DNA from: Crotalaria pallida
Taxonomy: Eukaryota > Streptophyta > Magnoliopsida > Fabales > Fabaceae
DNA: 64,000 bases
Direction of reading: 5' to 3'
Assembly: GCA_037953625.1 (NCBI GenBank)
Contig: CM075652.1
Coordinates: 12,234,501-12,298,500, forward strand
A program made the translations under genes and the position numbers. Below the pieces are notes generated by a model. The model was not told the DNA's origin, searched no databases, and saw only the letters and a list, made by a program, of their open reading frames with translations. Positions 34,401 through 45,300 of the stretch are shown piece after piece (within the stretch, counting starts at the first letter, position 1; the number at the start of each line of letters is the position of its first letter).

Positions 34401-35965
34401 GCCATGACTTGATTGGCAGTTACGTGCTTTGGTAAGGATCCGTCAGGGTTTTCAAAAGTTAGGGTTTTGGTGAAACAATTCAATTGAACATGGTTAGAGG
34501 ATAACCAGTCCATTCCTAAGATAACATCAATTTGGGATAAGGGTAATGTTATCACGTCAGTGGGAAAAGTCCTATCATCTATCACTACCGGGCACTTAGG
34601 GCAAAAAGTTGAAACTGTGACCGGGTCACTAGTAGGGGTAAACACAATCAAATCATATGGTAGAGAAGCTACCATTAAGTGCAACCTACTCACAACATCA
34701 TTCGCTATAAAAGAGTGTGTGGCACCCGAATCATACAACACATTTAAGGAATTCTCACGTATAAGACATGTACCTTGGATGAGACCATCGTGGTTTGAAG
34801 CCTCTACACCACTCATCGTAAACACCTTTCCCTTAGATTGTGGCCTCTCAGCGTTTCCAACATCATTCCCTTTCCTTGGGTTGGGGCATTGCCTCGCAAA
34901 GTGACCAGGTTCTTGACAGATGTAACAGACGGGTTTGGAATTACACTCGTTACCGAAGTGGCGTCTGCGGCATCGAGCACAGATGGGAGGTGATGTTTCA
35001 GAGTTTCTATCAGTAGGGTTATTGTTGTAGCGGTTTCTACTTCCATTGTGGCTCCAAGTTTTAGCACTCCTATTTCCCCGATTGCCATTGTTGCAATTGT
35101 TATCCCTTCGGAACCTCGATCCTCCATAGCGATTGTCCCTTCTTCCTCTGAATCGATCGTAGGGTCCTCGCCCATGCTGGGTTCCTTGCCTCACATTCTG
35201 ATAATTGGGGGTGTTCCTCATCGGTCCATGTGAACTTGAGGGTACAACAGTCTTATTGCCCATGTTCTTCGCCTTGAGTCCATCCTCATAGATTCTGCAT
35301 CTGCTCACTAAGAGCGGAAAGCTATCGATTCCCATGTGTATGAAAGCCATCTTAATCTCAGTCTTAAGTCCATCAAGGAACTTTGCGCATTTCGACTGAT
35401 CGTTTCCGGGTTGATTGTAGTGTGGCACGTACTTCACCAGTTCCTCGAACTTCGCAGCATACTCGCCGACCGACATATCTCCTTGAGCCAAGTGCATGAA
35501 TTCTATTTCCTTCTTCAACTTCATATCGATAGGAAAATACTTCTCCAAAAACCTTTGCTTAAAGGAGTCCCAAGTGATAGCCTCTTGCTGAACCTCCATA
35601 ACTTGCCTAGTATTCTCCCACCAGTCAGATGCCTCCTTGGTTAGCATGTAGACCGCGTAGGTTACCTTCTGAGCATCGGTGCATTGCATAGTGGTGAAGA
35701 TCTTTTCCAACTCCCTAATCCATTCGTTAGCGTTATCCGAAGCATATCCACCGACAAATTCCTTAGGGTTCCTCTTACAAAATTCATCTAATCCCCTATA
35801 TTCCTGAGGTCCTAAGTTTTGGTTCTGATTGTTCTGCTGAGCCTGCTGATGCATCGCGTTGAGATTCTCATTCATACCCAGAACTGCAGTAGTCAGTTCG
35901 TTTAGCATGTCCTCGGTGTTCCGAGCTGCGTCAGGAGTACGTCTACCTCTTCCTCTTCCAGACAT
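31421..35965 (-). pseudogene. Gypsy Gag-Pol polyprotein, four in-frame stops
   Basis: One continuous frame of 1515 codons. Order: Gag (ANEWIRELEKIFTTMQCTDA, SDWWENTRQ), zinc knuckle CYICQEPGHFARQC, protease (VLYDSGATHSFI; ILGMDWLSSNHVQLNC), reverse transcriptase (WGAPVLLVKKKDGSMRLCVD; FIDDILIYS), RNase H (FTVYCDASKQGLGCVL), integrase (HHCC region; SMDFVTALPK; AYHPQTDGQSERT) and a chromodomain-like end (VKFIWDSVNGENAMWERESS). Stops: TGA 34196-34198, TAA 33077-33079, TAA 31952-31954, TGA 31784-31786; each is one C to T step from Arg or Gln. The integrase motif reads SNRDPRF where the family has SDRDPRF, so a catalytic Asp is Asn. Cannot work by itself. Confidence 0.93.
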
Positions 35966-36091
35966 CGTGAACTATATTCATTAACGCACTAACGATTCAA
36001 TATACTTAATAACACATCTAATCACACAACCCTAATATACCTAGAGATCACACAACAGAGAACATGTAAGGCCATGTTCAGGCCACATGGA

Positions 36092-36113
36092 CAACCATTG
36101 CTCTGATACCACC
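36092..36113 (-). promoter_or_regulatory. Primer binding site of the gypsy element
   Basis: On the minus strand tggtatcagagcaatgg lies just after the 5' LTR end ggtgttaca, a full match to the initiator-Met tRNA primer site used by plant gypsy elements. Confidence 0.9.
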
Positions 36114-36116
36114 AAG

Positions 36117-39100
36117 TGTAACACCCCGATTTGGAAAACTCGAAGCAAACACTATAGAATACCAATTAAATTTTTTTATGAAAAATAGGGTGAATTTTTT
36201 TTTTTTTTTTTTTGAAAACAAGTAGGAAACTCATCGGTCAAGCTTTCCAAAACAAGGTATTACTTTTTTTTTAAAAATCCTTTCTCTCAAAAACGTTCCT
36301 TGAATTTTCTAAAAATAGTTTGAAAATAGAAAACATATTTGATTTAGTTAAAATGGTTTGCCTGTCTGACTATGACAGTCCTTCGGAAGAACAGTTTGAA
36401 AACAGGTCATAAAGATTCTTTCAAAAGTGGTCACCATCGATCAGCGGTGCCATCCTTACATAACATTGTTTTTACCAAAACATTTCAAAAGAAAAGGGGT
36501 ACACTTGATAAGCATATCATGCAAGGGTCAATCGGGAACCTAACTATAACTACTAAGCAGCGTCCCCTTCTCGATCCGCAACATAAGTCCTCAAAAGCCG
36601 TCTCCGTCGTTCAGCAGCAGCCCTCTCATCAGTGCATCACGATCAGTAGGTTCTTCTTCCAGGAGAAGCATCACCAGTTCCCCCATCTTTTAGAACCAGA
36701 GGTTCATCGTCACATGTACACAAGAAGTTGAGAGAGTAAGTTACCCGAATGGAATTACTCCCATCGACTTCTTGGATTTACACTAGCGACGTATACCAAA
36801 ACATAACAAATAATACAAACAATACAACAAGTAGTACAACAGATAATTATGCAAGGTGCATGAGGATGCAATGCAATCGTCGCATTATCTAATGTTTTAT
36901 CTTTCTATCAAGGGAATCTCATTATCCATCATCTCACAGATTCGAAGTCTCTTAATCAGTTTGTCTCGTCAAGTCGAAGTCTCTTTGTCCACATATCTCG
37001 AGTCCATAACATCGGAAATTCAGGCTTTATGGTTTTGGGTTCAGGTCTACATCTCCTCGGGATCCATCCACTTAGTCGGAAGCAATCAGGAGTACAGGAT
37101 CTCTAACCACACCGGCCTTTTACGGATGGCAAAATAAATAATGTCTCGAGAAAAAGGGCACATCCAACCGTGTTCGAGCATCCCTCTCACTGGTCAAGAT
37201 TTAGTCAAGGGGGTGTCAGTCATCCGTCTACTAATCGTGTGGTACTTCTTCCACACCCTTGGGTGACCAGCTCCAACCGGTTCAGCTAGGGCCCCTATGG
37301 TTTTTCCCACCTAGACAGACTTCTCAAGGCTTCTTGACGAATCACCGTCATTGCCGCCCCCTATCTTAATCATTCACCTGAACACCACAAGGGTAATTCA
37401 GATGTATCTTCCTCTCCACTACTTCGGGTTAGGGTTTTAAGTTGTGAGGTTATACTTGTTCATTCTAACGTCGACCCATCCTTAGTCATCTCCGTCATAC
37501 AGCTCCGACCATATGCAGAATGCTTCTGTGGGACTCGACCACTAAGTCCGACGGGCTCCGACCCATCTTGAATCACACTCGGCATACGGCTCCGACCAGT
37601 ATGCAGGATATCCACAATCTTTCTGACGGACTACAACCCATTTAGAATTACCATCGACATATAGCTACGACTATAGTCGGAATATCAATCATCATTCTGA
37701 CGGGCTACGACCCACTCAGAATCACCATCGACATATGGCTCCGACCATATGCGGGATATCCATCAATCTTTGGTAGATAGGCTCCGACCTACCTTAAACC
37801 ACTCTCAACATATGGCTACAACCATATGGAGACTATCTCCGTAGAATCAAGCAATCGTTGCGTCCACGTCCAAAGGCATTGCCATCGTTGTCATATCGTC
37901 AACTCGATCCACGTACTTGGCGTATTAGCATCATCCGGTTCCATCGCGTGTTCCATCCCTTAGAGTTTCGCTCTATTCGTTGGGGGATTTCTTATAGTCT
38001 TCTATGTCTTTTCTATTCTTATCTTATATCGCGGGATGATGCATTATGCTCATGCAATGACAATATAAACAACAATATATCTCAACATAAACAATTATAT
38101 CAATCAATCAATACCATGTGATGGTATAGGTCTGAGTCTTCGTATACCGCGATACACACAAGGCACACAATTTATCGGGTATACTACTAGCTACAATAGA
38201 CCTTTACTCCGACTTTGAGAGAGTGCGGAGTGTCCTAGCATACTCACTAGACACCAAAGTGTCTTAGGATAACTTCTCTCTCACCTGGGTTTGCAGTTAC
38301 CAATTCAATGGGTTCCGAGCGATCTGTTTCCTTCCTCGTCTGCCTGACTCCAACTTCTTTCAAGTCCCATAAGATAGATATGTGAGTATTAGACTTTATT
38401 TGGATGTTACTCTTAAAATTATTCTCAGAGTAACTTAAGAGAATTCAAACTTTGTCTTTATTTAAGATCAAAACATCAATTCTTTCACTCAAACTTGTCC
38501 AAAATCAAGCACTAACTTTTATACTTTAAAATCATGAGAAGACAATCAAATAAATCAATTTAAATCAAAGGTTTCTTTGCTGGTCCCTCTTGGACAGCAT
38601 TGAATTTAACTTCGAAAACACCGAAAAATCGCACTTTTTAAACCAACTTTATCTTAGATTTAATACCCATAAAAACTCGACTTTAAAACACTTTAAAACA
38701 AGAAATACAACTTAGAAAATTCTGGACAGCATCATGTCCTAAGTTTTAAATTCACTTTTCATTGTTAAAAACCAATTTAAACACATAGATAAACTAAGCA
38801 TCTCGAAATCAATCAAATAAACACCTTGGTCAACAATCTATCAAGTTCAAACACTTAGAATTTCATGTGGACAGCATGATACTTACATAAATCAAATCAA
38901 ACAAACATTCATTTATTTCAAACATTACATAATCACAAACTATCAAGTTAAACATAAACATGCTTACATACTTGTTCATGCATAAATCTCAATCAAATAA
39001 GGTAATCACACTTGTGAACACATACACAACCGAATCATGCATCACAAAAGCACTCAAACATAATTTCATTTAACTTCCACTTAATCAATTCCATCTTAGC

Positions 39101-41427
39101 AAAACTTCATCTCAATACACTTTAACATGTCAAAACCGTATGCACCATAACTTCACAAGTCAACACATAATCTCATGGCATCAACATATACACATTCAAG
39201 GAAATTTAACTCAAAAGTTAAGGTCCAAACCGTGACCTTAACTAGGTTTTCTCAAAAACATTTTCAAAGATTCAAGACTTCTAGAACAACTCTAAATCCA
39301 TCAATAATTTCACATAACTCATCAAGTAAATAGAAATACAATCCTAACATACATTCCATCATGAAAACCGTGAGCATCACATAGTCTCTAAACAATTTTT
39401 ATCTCACCTTTTGCACTTAGGATCAACATAAAGTCCATGGAAATTATATATTCATCAATTAGACTTAAGAAAATTCTAATCTTTTCAATCAAGTTTGCAA
39501 AACCGTGGCTAACACATAATGATCACAACATCACATAAATTTTATTTTCATTATTAATTTTCAAGATCATGACATGCAAGAAGTCAAACAAAAGAAAATC
39601 AAGATTTCAATCACATCATCATCAAAACCGTGACCAATTCTTAATTTCTCTCAAAAAATTTCTTAGAACTTTAACTCATCCAAAACAAGTTTCAAATATT
39701 TCATGATCAACATGCACATATTATAAACAATTAACAAAACTTGTAGCCTTTGGTTCTCAACAAAACCGTGGCCCTCACAAAGAAAATCACCAAGAAAATC
39801 AATCATTTTCAAAGATCATAACATGCATGCAAACAAAACACTAGATCTTTGAGAAATCCTTTATGAAAACTTAGAATCAAGTTCTTTCCAAAAACATTTT
39901 AAGAGATCAAAGAGGAAAACTCAAGATCATGAGAGAAAACATTTTCTTAACAAAACTTCAAGATCAAGTTCAAAGATCAACATGCATGTAAAGGAAATTA
40001 CTAGATCTAACATAGAATCATACATGCATCAACACTTATTTAAAGCAAAATCAAGGTCTTAGAAAGAAAGTATGAAAACGAAAATGAATCAAAGAAAGAG
40101 GTTTAAAACTTTTAAGATCATGAAGCAAAATTCTTACTTAATCAAAAACTCTAAAGAATCAAGTCCAAATCTTTGGTTTCTCCTCTCTTTCCTCACGGTT
40201 TACCCACTCCTTTCCTAGTCCATGGTTTTTCTTCCTCTCCTTCACTAGCTTGGCTTGATCTTGCTTAGGTTATGAAGTGTTCAAGGCTTGGTTCTCCCTC
40301 TTTCTCTATTCGGCCACACTCTCTCTCTCTCTCTCACTTTCTCACTAAGAGCTTGATGATGCTCTTAGTGTTGTGTGTTTGGTCTTGGAAAGAAATGAAA
40401 ACAAGGAAAGTGTATGTGTTTGGATCACTCTCTCTTCACTCTCACGGTTTTGAGAGTGTTTGTGGGTGTGTGTTGGTGTTGTTGAGAGAAAGAAGAATTG
40501 GTGAAGAATGAAGAATGAAGAATGAAGAACAACTCACTCTCTCCCTCACACGGTTTTGGCCCCTTCTTTTATTCTTCTTCACTTTTTCCTAATTGCCATC
40601 AAGGGCTTGCATGGGTGGCTTGTTTGCAACTACTTGGGGACTAAGTCACAAAACATGGAGGCCAAGTCTTGCTCCTAGGTCCCTCACGGTTTTCCTCCTT
40701 CTTTTTCTATTTCTTTTCCTTTTTCCTTACTTAAGTCATGCATAGGTCATGGGGATGATGTCATTAGTTTGACTATAAGGCATCCTAGCTTGATGACTAA
40801 GCAAGGCTACTTGGAGACCAAGTGAAACAACTTGGTGACCAAGAAATGCACCTAGGCATTCGGCCATGGGAGGGTTAGGGTAGATTAGGTTAGTTTAATT
40901 AGGTTTAAGGTGGTAATTAGGCTCTAATCATGATTAGGGTAGGATTAGGAAAGTTAATCTAGGTTTAGTCCACTAATCCTTAGTGATTAGGGCTTAATCA
41001 AGGATTAAGGCACTGATCAAAAACTTAATCATGGGTTTAAGGAAAATCAATTCTAGGTTAGGTCACTAACTTTGAGGATTTAGGGTTTTAGAGGGTGATT
41101 AAGTTCTTAATCAAGTATTAAGAACTCAATTAGGGTTTAATCCACGATTGGGATACTAATTAGGGTTTCTAGAAACGATTCTAAATCAAGATGATTTGGA
41201 CTTTGATTTCTTTGAAGCTTAAAGAAATAATTTTCCATCTTAAAATCATATGCATGAATCTTAAGCAATCAAACACAAAATCACAACACAAGTAAGTCAA
41301 ATTTTAAAGCATAAGAATCCTTTATGAAATCAAAACTCTTTTGAATTAATTCTTAAATCAATTAGGTTAAAATAATTTCTTGATTAGGGACTTGTAGAAG
41401 AAGTGAGTCAAAAGGGCAGATGTTACA
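36117..41427 (-). repeat. Gypsy 5' LTR (right copy)
   Basis: 5311 bp, nearly identical to 26086-31384. Most differences are single bases plus poly-T length changes near 36195. On the minus strand it should contain the promoter that drives Gag-Pol. Confidence 0.92.
37513..37833. repeat. Imperfect tandem repeats in the second gypsy LTR
   Basis: Counterpart of 27470-27790, same unit order with a few base changes. Confidence 0.75.
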
Positions 41428-41432
41428 ATATG

Positions 41433-42206
41433 TTGTATGGGATTTGCCTGAAGATTCAGAGAAGCAAAATGCTAGTACTTCGGATGAGGAGGATATGGCT
41501 AACCTATGCTTAATGGCAAAGTTCGATGACGAATCTTCCTCAAGTGGAGAATCAACTGAGCCAAAGGATTCTAAATTGGTAACATATTCTGACTCCGATT
41601 CTGATTTCCAAAATAGTACTTATAATGCACTATATGAAGCTTATGTAGAAATGCAAAAGGAAGTAAAGAAGCTAGCTAAAATCAACCTTGAAAGAAAGAG
41701 AATCATCTTGGAGCATGAAGCTAAAATTTTAGAAATGCAAAAATTTATCAATGAACTTCAACTCCAAAATGAAGCTCTTGATCTTATTTATTCAAATGCT
41801 TCTGTGATTGTGAACTAAAGGTTTATCCTATTGTCGAATGTGAGAGCTGCAAGCATTTTGAAAAAGAAGTGAATGATCTAAAAACCAAGCTTGCAAGTTT
41901 CACTAAAGGCGATATGCAATTAAGCAAGCTAATTGCTAATCAAAGAGGAAACACAAATAAAACCGGTTTGGGATATCAAAAACCCAAAAACTGCAAATAT
42001 AGAAAGTTGGCATCATTTTCAAAAGTTGATTATACTAAAAAGCCAACTTGCCACTATGTGGTTTATTTGGGCATACTACAAATATTTGTAACATTAAGTT
42101 TAAAGGTATTCCAAATGGATTGTTTGTATGGATTAAGAAAGGAATTGATCCTAATGCTAACCACTTAGGATCCAAGACCACTTGGGTACCTAAAACATGC
42201 AAGTAA
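41433..42206 (+). pseudogene. Copia Gag, second part, ends without Pol
   Basis: Continues the frame of 25083-26085 after the gypsy element: VVWDLPEDSEKQN, then an acidic Ser/Asp/Glu-rich stretch and a coiled-coil-like Glu/Lys-rich helix (AYVEMQKEVKKLAKIN, RKRIILEHEAKILEMQKF). Stop TAA at 41816-41818; the family sequence goes on in another frame (DLKTKLASFTKGDMQL, GLGY). A second zinc knuckle is broken by an apparent 1-nt loss near 42056. The frame ends with TTWVPKTCK and TAA at 42204-42206. In complete relatives Pol follows this point; here it is missing. Confidence 0.82.
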
Positions 42207-42467
42207 TTTTTATATATACCTAGTTTATATGGCTTATTATTAAGGGAGAGAAAGTTTATATTACTCTTGTCTATCTTTATATTACTCCTTTTTGATTATG
42301 CCAAAAGGGGGAGAAGGTATTTGTTGACTTTTTGCAGGTTGTTGATTGAATTGTTCACTCCAAAAGCTTCATAGTTCATGCACCTATTAAGGGGGAGCAA
42401 TAGTTCGCAAAAGTTCAGTATCTACAACAAATCAACAAAGTTTGTCATCATCAAAAATGGGGGAGAT
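42207..42467 (+). other. 3' untranslated region and purine tract of the copia element
   Basis: Contains the purine-rich runs aaaagggggagaagg (about 42304), aagggggagc and finally aaaaatgggggagat immediately before the right LTR. The last is the polypurine tract; the others look like repeated internal copies of it. Confidence 0.7.
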
Positions 42468-43800
42468 TGTTGAGAAAATGCCTGAGCATAGGTAGTTTTG
42501 ATGATTCCAAACGTGCAAGTCAACGTGCAAATCACATTAGGCTCGACTATGTTAAAAAGGGGTTTGATATTAATTTGTGATGTTAATTTATTTTTTTTTT
42601 TGAAGTCCCCTAGGTGTATAAGGGTAGAGTCTAAGTTAAGGTAATCTTAATCTTAATCTAAAAGTGAAAAGAATGCATGCTAAGTTAAACTCAAGTGGAT
42701 GATTTCTAAAATTAGAAGTAAAATATTTCTCTAACAAATAAAATATTTTTTATAAGTCAAGGAGGTATTTTAATTAAGTATCAAAAGTTTTTAAATAAGT
42801 GCCAAATTTTTTTTAATAAAAAAAATTGTTTTTGCTGTACATCTGTCAAAGTACCCGGATATAATCCGAAGTATCCGGATACCTCGTGTTAAAAAACCAC
42901 AGTGTTTTGAATTTTAAATGGTGGTATCCGAATACCCTCCAGAATCCGGATACTGACAGTTAAAACTGTCTGAAATATGGTTGTTACATGTCCTATTGTC
43001 TATATAAACTTCCAAAAACGTTTTACAACGGACATAACACTTTGATACATTTTTTAGAACTTGTTCTAACACCATTTTACAGAGAATCAAAGAGTTCTTC
43101 AACAATCTTCTTTACTTTTACATATGATTTGAAGAACACATTCATGCTTTGCACTAAACTCTCTTAACACCCACTTGAAGCAAATACTTGCTTACATTCT
43201 CCTACTTTAGTTTATTGATTTGGTTCTGTAATTGAGTTCTGTTCTTCAGTTGAGTTGTTCATCCGCACGAAGAAGGTGCTTCATTCTAACAACAACAACA
43301 ACCGTTTGTACTTCCGCAAATTGTTGAAAGGTTTTCATCAAGTATTCTTGAAGGTTTCAAGAGGTTGATGGATGTTCTTTCAACGCAAGGGGTTCGCTGT
43401 GATTTGAAGGATTCGGTTAGGGGATACAAGTTCCAAAGAGGTTATTTGGAGGGTGAAGTCTAAGGGAAAGGTTTTCTCTTAAACATAACTTGTACTAACA
43501 TGTTCTTGATCATAGTGAAGCAAATCTCCCACGTCAGAGAGGGAGGACTGGATGTAGAATTAGTGTTCGTTAACACACTAATGTGAACCAGGATAAAATC
43601 CATATATTTGCTTTTTTCCTTTATCTCTTTACAATTCCGCGCGCTTAATTTTCATATATTCAAGTATATGCGTTTTATATGTTTTTACTCTGATTGTTTT
43701 AAAGGTCTTAGTAAGCGATAATTTTTAATTGGTGAAGATTCGTACTTTTCGCCTATTCACCCCCTTCTAGGGATTTGTAATACCCGCTTGTTTTCCAACA
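42468..43800 (+). repeat. Right LTR of the gag-only copia element
   Basis: 1333 bp. Compared with the left LTR it has a 28-bp segment with an extra tccggata-type motif and a run of single-base changes. Palindromic gtatccggatac motifs lie at about 42850-42960. Confidence 0.9.
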
Positions 43801-44075
43801 TTGTACACCTTTTTACACCTAGCAATAAGGTGTACAACTTTTTATAGTCCAGCATGTGAGAACGGCTGGATGGGACAACATTTTAACATCGATCTTTCCT
43901 CATTTCACAATAACCATTGATTTATTAATGTTCAAAAATAATGGTTGAAATTTGAAGGTAAAATAAACATCAAATTAAAATAAACCAAATGAAAGATAAT
44001 GTAACCCTTCTTCAAAACCGTATTCGCTCCTTATATAGCATCACCACCATTTCACCCGTGATGGATGAAGGATGC
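43801..44075. other. Short unassigned flank
   Basis: Right side of the copia target and left side of the next LTR. It contains the inverse pair ttgtacacc and ggtgtacaa. No gene. Confidence 0.4.
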
Positions 44076-44428
44076 TGTGACGACCCGACTTTCTATTCTT
44101 AATAAAATACTTATATTCGAAAATGCGACCATTTTTTTTCTTTTTCTTTCCATAAGTCAAGTCATCATCATTTTTAATTATTGCGGAAAACATTCAAACT
44201 TCATATTTCATTAACAAGTCAAAGAGTACATTTTCATTACATCAAAACATAAAAGTTAACAACACTAAACTTAACTTAGATACTCTAGGTTATTACATTA
44301 TATTACATATATTACAACAAAACATATAACAACCTAGAGCAACTGGTTCGAAACTCCAAACATAAATAGCATAAGTAAGAGAAACCTGATGAGTTGCATT
44401 ATCCACATTCCATCATCCAGAACTCAAC

Positions 44429-44911
44429 TCAGTCATCAGTTCCCCACTGACTTCCAATTGAGTTTTCCATGAATTCATCATCAGCCACCGGATTAGCATC
44501 CTCCACCGGGTCCTCATCCTCTATGGGATCCTCCTCCTCCTCTTCCTCCTCATGTGCCGAATCAGATGACACATAAACTGGAGTCCGAGATCGAGCCCTA
44601 GTGGAAGGACGAGAGGGAGCAGGAACCTCCAAAATGATTCTTTCTTCAGAGGGTGATGGACTTGGTGGAAGGGTGCGTCTCATAAAATGTCTTGGTGGTG
44701 GTGGTGTATCATGGCGAAACACAAAATTGGGTGGAATGTGCATAATGTACATCATTGGGATTCTCGTACGACGCGAACGCATCCGGGACCAAGGGTTTGG
44801 GTGACGGAAAGTGACTTCCACGTCCCCTTCGTACGTGGCCCGGTGCTCCTCAAAATTCCACTCCCCATTAGGGAGCGGTCTCATTTCCACGCACATCATA
44901 TTCCTTGCCAT
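44429..44911 (-). CDS. Unrecognised 160-aa acidic-tail protein in an LTR-like repeat
   Basis: Complete open frame from MARNMMCVEMRPLPNGEW to IGSQWGTDD. The middle is rich in Pro, Arg and Ser (RRTLPPSPSPSEER, SRPSTRARSRTPVYVSSD); the C-terminal third is strongly acidic with a run of seven Glu and repeated EDPVEDANP-type units. No membrane segment or signal peptide. It lies on the presumed coding strand of the LTR, near its 3' end. It may be an accessory ORF of the retroelement or only a chance frame; I do not recognise a family. Confidence 0.35.
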   Translation of the reverse strand: MARNMMCVEMRPLPNGEWNFEEHRATYEGDVEVTFRHPNPWSRMRSRRTRIPMMYIMHIPPNFVFRHDTPPPPRHFMRRTLPPSPSPSEERIILEVPAPSRPSTRARSRTPVYVSSDSAHEEEEEEEDPIEDEDPVEDANPVADDEFMENSIGSQWGTDD

Positions 44912-45204
44912 GTCCTACAAACAAGGGATTAGGAGTGAGTCATAGCTAAATACAATAACAAATGAGCATAACAGAGGCTAAAAATAACAAGCACATATAA
45001 TCAGATAGCATCCAGAATGCAAGTATATATATATATGCTCAAGCTCATTTAACACATATTTAATTTCATTAGTGACATGATGCTTGCCTACTCTTCATTC
45101 ATGCTTCACAGTTCGGCATCCTTTCGGGTATCCATTTCAAACCTATGTTTTCTTCAAACTGGAGCGTATCCATCTCTCATGCATCACGATTGATTGGGAA
45201 CTAG

Positions 45205-45300
45205 CCTTCATAGCATTCTATGCCATGGTATCCAAGTCATCACAGCACTTTAGGCCATGGTATCCAAGTCATCATAGCACTCTAGGCCATGGTATCCAAT
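45205..45300. repeat. Short tandem repeat, about 33-bp unit
   Basis: Three units with the core ggccatggtatccaagtcat followed by a variant of catagcactcta. Confidence 0.75.

Larger units (their letters stand above)
26086..41427 (-). mobile_element. Ty3/gypsy chromovirus-like element with 5.3-kb LTRs
   Basis: 15,342 bp between perfect 5-bp duplications atatg (26081-26085 and 41428-41432). On the coding (minus) strand the LTRs start tgtgacatctgccc or tgtaacatctgccc and end ggggtgttaca. The 5' LTR is 36117-41427 and the 3' LTR is 26086-31384. An initiator-Met primer site lies next to the 5' LTR and a purine tract next to the 3' LTR. The 4.7-kb interior encodes one Gag-Pol frame with a chromodomain-like end, as in Tekay/Del chromoviruses. 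LTRs are about 69 percent of the element. They differ by roughly 1 percent by eye, so the insertion is fairly recent. Confidence 0.93.
23704..43800 (+). mobile_element. Gag-only Ty1/copia-like retrotransposon, split by a gypsy element
   Basis: LTRs of 1305 and 1333 bp begin tgttgagaaaatgcctga and end gttttccaaca. An initiator-Met primer site follows the left LTR and a purine tract precedes the right one. Between them, once the 15.3-kb gypsy insertion is removed, lie only about 2.1 kb encoding Gag with two zinc knuckles; protease, integrase, reverse transcriptase and RNase H are absent. Gag stops after WVPKTCK, and the purine-rich 3' region follows. The flanking 5-mers ccgta and ttgta differ by two C to T changes, so the duplication is only probable. 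LTR divergence by eye is a few percent, older than the gypsy insert. Confidence 0.85.

Noticed and set aside
32494..35644. Plus-strand open frames across the gypsy interior
   Set aside because: Shadows of the minus-strand Gag-Pol frame.
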